Assembly (NCBI GenBank): GCA_023423285.1
Contig: JAFAFV010000249.1
Span: 1 to 6,883, forward strand
Direction of reading: 5' to 3'
From: Bacteroidota bacterium
Lineage (GTDB): Bacteria > Bacteroidota > Bacteroidia > Chitinophagales > Chitinophagaceae
Length of the DNA stretch: 6,883 nucleotides
Positions 4,368 through 6,883 of the stretch are shown here, piece by piece. Position 1 is the stretch's first letter. The number at the start of each line of letters is the position of its first letter. Below the pieces are notes generated by a model. The model was not told the origin of the DNA. It did not search any database and saw only the letters and a list, made by a program, of their open reading frames with translations. The position numbers and the translations under genes were made by a program.

Positions 4368-6883
4368 CTATTTAAAGTACGCTACACCGTTCCTGAAAAT
4401 ATTATGATAATCTGCCTGCGGAATGTTCTTCAGTAACCCCTTTGTATAGCGTTCTGTATGACCCATGCGGCCATAGATCTTACCACATTCGCTGGTAATA
4501 CCTTCTATACCAAATAAAGAATTGTTGGGATTGTGCGGCATGCCGTGTGCAATACTTCCGTCAAAGTCAACATACTGCGTGGCAATCTGGCCTTTGCGGT
4601 ATAACTGCTCCAGCATTTCTATAGTAGCTACAAACCTGCCTTCGCCATGGCTGATGGGAATGATATATGTTTTATCCTTCATGCCTTTCAGCCACGGGCT
4701 GTTGTCGCTTGTAACTTTTATGGTAACCATCTGCGAAATGTGGCGGCCAATGGCATTGTGCGCCAGTGTAGGAGAACCGGCATCCAGATCGCGGATTTGA
4801 CCATATGGCAACAACCCCGATTTTACCAAAGCCTGAAAGCCGTTACAAATGCCCAGTATCATACCATCGCGTTGTAATAATGCATGCACGGCCTCTTTCA
4901 TCTTTTCATTCTTCAGCACATTTACAATAAACTTAGCCGAGCCGTCAGGTTCATCACCTGCAGAAAAGCCGCCGCTTAGTACCAGTATTTGAGAGGTGTT
5001 GATCTCTTTAACCCAAGTGTCAATACTTTCTTCAAGATGTTGGTTGCTGATATTTACAAGTGGTAAAGAGCTAACTGTTGCGCCTTCTTTTTGAAATGCA
5101 TGAATGGTTTCAAATTCACAATTAGTTCCCGGAAAAACAGGCGCAAAAACTTTTGGGGTAACGCCGTGCTTTTTAATTATAATATTTACAGACTCGGTAT
5201 TATTAAGCGCAGGGTCCAGCTCAATCACTTCTTTACGTGGTTCCTTGGCAGGAAAGAGCTCTTCAAACGTGGAGGTGTAGGCTGATAAAAGATCAGAAAT
5301 GTCAAATGTTAAATTGCAAATGGTCAAAAACTTAGTATTGTTTACTTCACCAATTTTTTTGAGCAGTGGATGATTAATGGGAGATGCACTTTCCACAATC
5401 ATGCTGCCGATAAATTTTTTTAATGGCTCGCCTTCATATTGTACCTGGCAGCCAAGCCTGTTGCCAAAGCTCATCTTAGCCAGTGCCACAGCTACACCAC
5501 CTTCTTTAACTGTTTTTGCTGAAACAATGTTGCCGGCTTTTATTTGCTCATGCACATAATCAAAAACTTGTTTTAAGGCGTTGTAATCAGGCATGCCATT
5601 TTGCTGCGGCTGGTGTTCAAAAAGATAAAGATGATTGCCCACCGTTTTAAACTCCGGAGAAATAATATTTGTTTTTTCGCCGTTGGCGCATGCAAAAGAA
5701 ATGAGTGTTGGCGGCACATGAATATCACCAAAAGTTCCGCTCATGCTGTCTTTACCGCCAATGGCTGCCAATTCAAAATTCATTTGCGCATCATAAGCGC
5801 CTAGCAGCGATGCCAATGGTTTACCCCATTTTTCAGGTTGATTGCCCAGCCTTTCAAAATACTCCTGAAAGCTCAGGCGAATGTTCTGGAATTTGCCACC
5901 CATAGCCACAATCTTTGTTACACTTTCTACTACAGCGTTTGCGGCACCAATCATACAGTTATCGCTGCTGAGGTCTGCATCAAAGCCCCAGCTTGCCAGG
6001 GATACGGTTTCAATATCCACGGCTTCAAGTACGGGCAGGGTTTGCACACTGCCTTCCATTTCAGTGATCTGGTATTTACCTCCTAAAGGCATTGCCACAG
6101 TTGAACAACCCACTGTACTGTCAAACATTTCTATCAAACCTTTTTTGTCAGCTACGTTTTTGTCAGCCAGCAATTTTAAAAGATTGTTTTTGGTAAATGG
6201 TGCTGTTTCATTTGTTATTTCCTGCAAATGCGTTACCGTGGCTGTTTGGGTTTTTGGGCAGCCGTTGGTGTCAAGAAATTCACGGCTCAGGTCTACTATT
6301 TTATTACCGCGCCAGAACATTTGCATCCGGCCGCTGTCAGTAACTTTAGCTACTTCAACAGCTACAATATTTTCGGCATTGCATGCTGCTATGAATTTTT
6401 CTTTATCAGCCGCTGCAATCACTACTGCCATGCGCTCCTGGCTTTCAGAAATTGCAAGTTCGGTACCATTCAGACCTTCATACTTTAAAGGAAGCATATC
6501 AAGATTGACTTCAATGCTTGGAGCAATTTCGCCAATGGCTACGGATACGCCGCCGGCGCCAAAATCATTCGACTTTTTGATCATCGTGGTTACCTCAGGA
6601 TTGCGAAATAACCGCTGAATCTTGCGTTCTTCAACGGCATTGCCTTTCTGTACTTCAGAGCTCATGGTATGGATGCTGCTTTCGTCCTGCTCTTTACTGG
6701 AGCCTGTGGCACCGCCTACGCCATCCCTGCCGGTTGCGCCCCCTAAGATGATTACAATATCGCCATCTTTAGGTTGCTCACGTTTTACCCAGCCTATTGG
6801 GGCAGCGCCCACCACAAAACCAACTTCCATGCGCTTGGCTTTATAACCTTCGTGGTAAATTTCACTTACCTGTGTGGTGGCCA
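4368..6883 (-). CDS. purL: Phosphoribosylformylglycinamidine synthase, single-chain form, 5' end outside the window
   Basis: PurL converts FGAR, glutamine and ATP to FGAM, the fourth step of de novo purine synthesis, in the cytoplasm. About 837 codons are visible. The frame stays open to the right edge upstream of the ATG at 6830 (reading VSEIYHEGYKAKR before it), so that ATG is internal. Single-chain PurLs are about 1,200-1,300 residues, so the N-terminal third is missing. Visible parts: an AIRS-like half with GGATGRDGVGGATGSS (6696-6743), the second synthase half with GGKDSMSG (5736-5759), and a C-terminal class I glutaminase domain (about 4368-5162). That domain begins VFAPVFPGTNCEFET, contains GICNGFQAL with the nucleophile Cys at 4845-4847, SHGEGRF, and MGHTER with His (4458-4460) and Glu (4452-4454) completing the triad. 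The sequence style matches the Clostridium/Bacteroidota single-chain clade more than E. coli PurL, from memory of the families. It ends TAG, 62 nt before the aminotransferase. Confidence 0.96.
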   Translation of the reverse strand, partial: ATTQVSEIYHEGYKAKRMEVGFVVGAAPIGWVKREQPKDGDIVIILGGATGRDGVGGATGSSKEQDESSIHTMSSEVQKGNAVEERKIQRLFRNPEVTTMIKKSNDFGAGGVSVAIGEIAPSIEVNLDMLPLKYEGLNGTELAISESQERMAVVIAAADKEKFIAACNAENIVAVEVAKVTDSGRMQMFWRGNKIVDLSREFLDTNGCPKTQTATVTHLQEITNETAPFTKNNLLKLLADKNVADKKGLIEMFDSTVGCSTVAMPLGGKYQITEMEGSVQTLPVLEAVDIETVSLASWGFDADLSSDNCMIGAANAVVESVTKIVAMGGKFQNIRLSFQEYFERLGNQPEKWGKPLASLLGAYDAQMNFELAAIGGKDSMSGTFGDIHVPPTLISFACANGEKTNIISPEFKTVGNHLYLFEHQPQQNGMPDYNALKQVFDYVHEQIKAGNIVSAKTVKEGGVAVALAKMSFGNRLGCQVQYEGEPLKKFIGSMIVESASPINHPLLKKIGEVNNTKFLTICNLTFDISDLLSAYTSTFEELFPAKEPRKEVIELDPALNNTESVNIIIKKHGVTPKVFAPVFPGTNCEFETIHAFQKEGATVSSLPLVNISNQHLEESIDTWVKEINTSQILVLSGGFSAGDEPDGSAKFIVNVLKNEKMKEAVHALLQRDGMILGICNGFQALVKSGLLPYGQIRDLDAGSPTLAHNAIGRHISQMVTIKVTSDNSPWLKGMKDKTYIIPISHGEGRFVATIEMLEQLYRKGQIATQYVDFDGSIAHGMPHNPNNSLFGIEGITSECGKIYGRMGHTERYTKGLLKNIPQADYHNIFRNGVAYFK

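Noticed and set aside
5881..6618. Plus-strand 245-codon open frame opposite purL
   Set aside because: It lies entirely antisense to strongly conserved PurL coding sequence and its translation resembles no protein, so it is a shadow frame.

Overview
The window looks like ordinary chromosomal DNA from a member of the Bacteroidota, most likely near the Chitinophagaceae. The reasons are moderate-to-low GC with A/T-rich intergenic DNA, no clear Shine-Dalgarno sequences, TAnnTTTG-like promoter motifs, a TonB-family protein with the Bacteroidota-type 'LDxLFEGRNKxYGAYELR' cytoplasmic N-terminus, and a single-chain PurL with a C-terminal glutaminase domain. All recognisable genes lie on the minus strand, so transcription runs from the right edge to the left edge.

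In order of transcription: (1) purL, FGAM synthase of de novo purine synthesis, cut by the right edge (4368-6883); (2) a class III PLP-dependent aminotransferase of the acetylornithine/aspartate aminotransferase-like group (3109-4305); (3) rpiA, ribose-5-phosphate isomerase A, starting inside the end of the aminotransferase with an 11-nt overlap; (4) an AI-2E/PerM-family membrane protein (1251-2360); (5) an intergenic region of about 317 bp with one GC-rich inverted repeat; (6) a TonB-family energy-transducer-like protein (94-933); (7) a possible promoter and start codon for another leftward gene that leaves the window at position 1.

PurL, the aminotransferase and RpiA are closely spaced and may be co-transcribed. 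RpiA supplies ribose 5-phosphate, the precursor of PRPP, and PurL uses a PRPP-derived intermediate, so a metabolic link is plausible. The aminotransferase substrate cannot be read from sequence.

The most notable observation is that rpiA carries a single-base frameshift near position 2583. The open frame stops after 185 codons, while the missing 43-residue C-terminus plus its stop is intact in another frame at 2449-2580. Restoring one base gives a 223-residue protein of normal family length. This is either an assembly/sequencing error or a very recent inactivation. I found no CRISPR array, mobile element, tRNA, rRNA, defence system or evident novel system.
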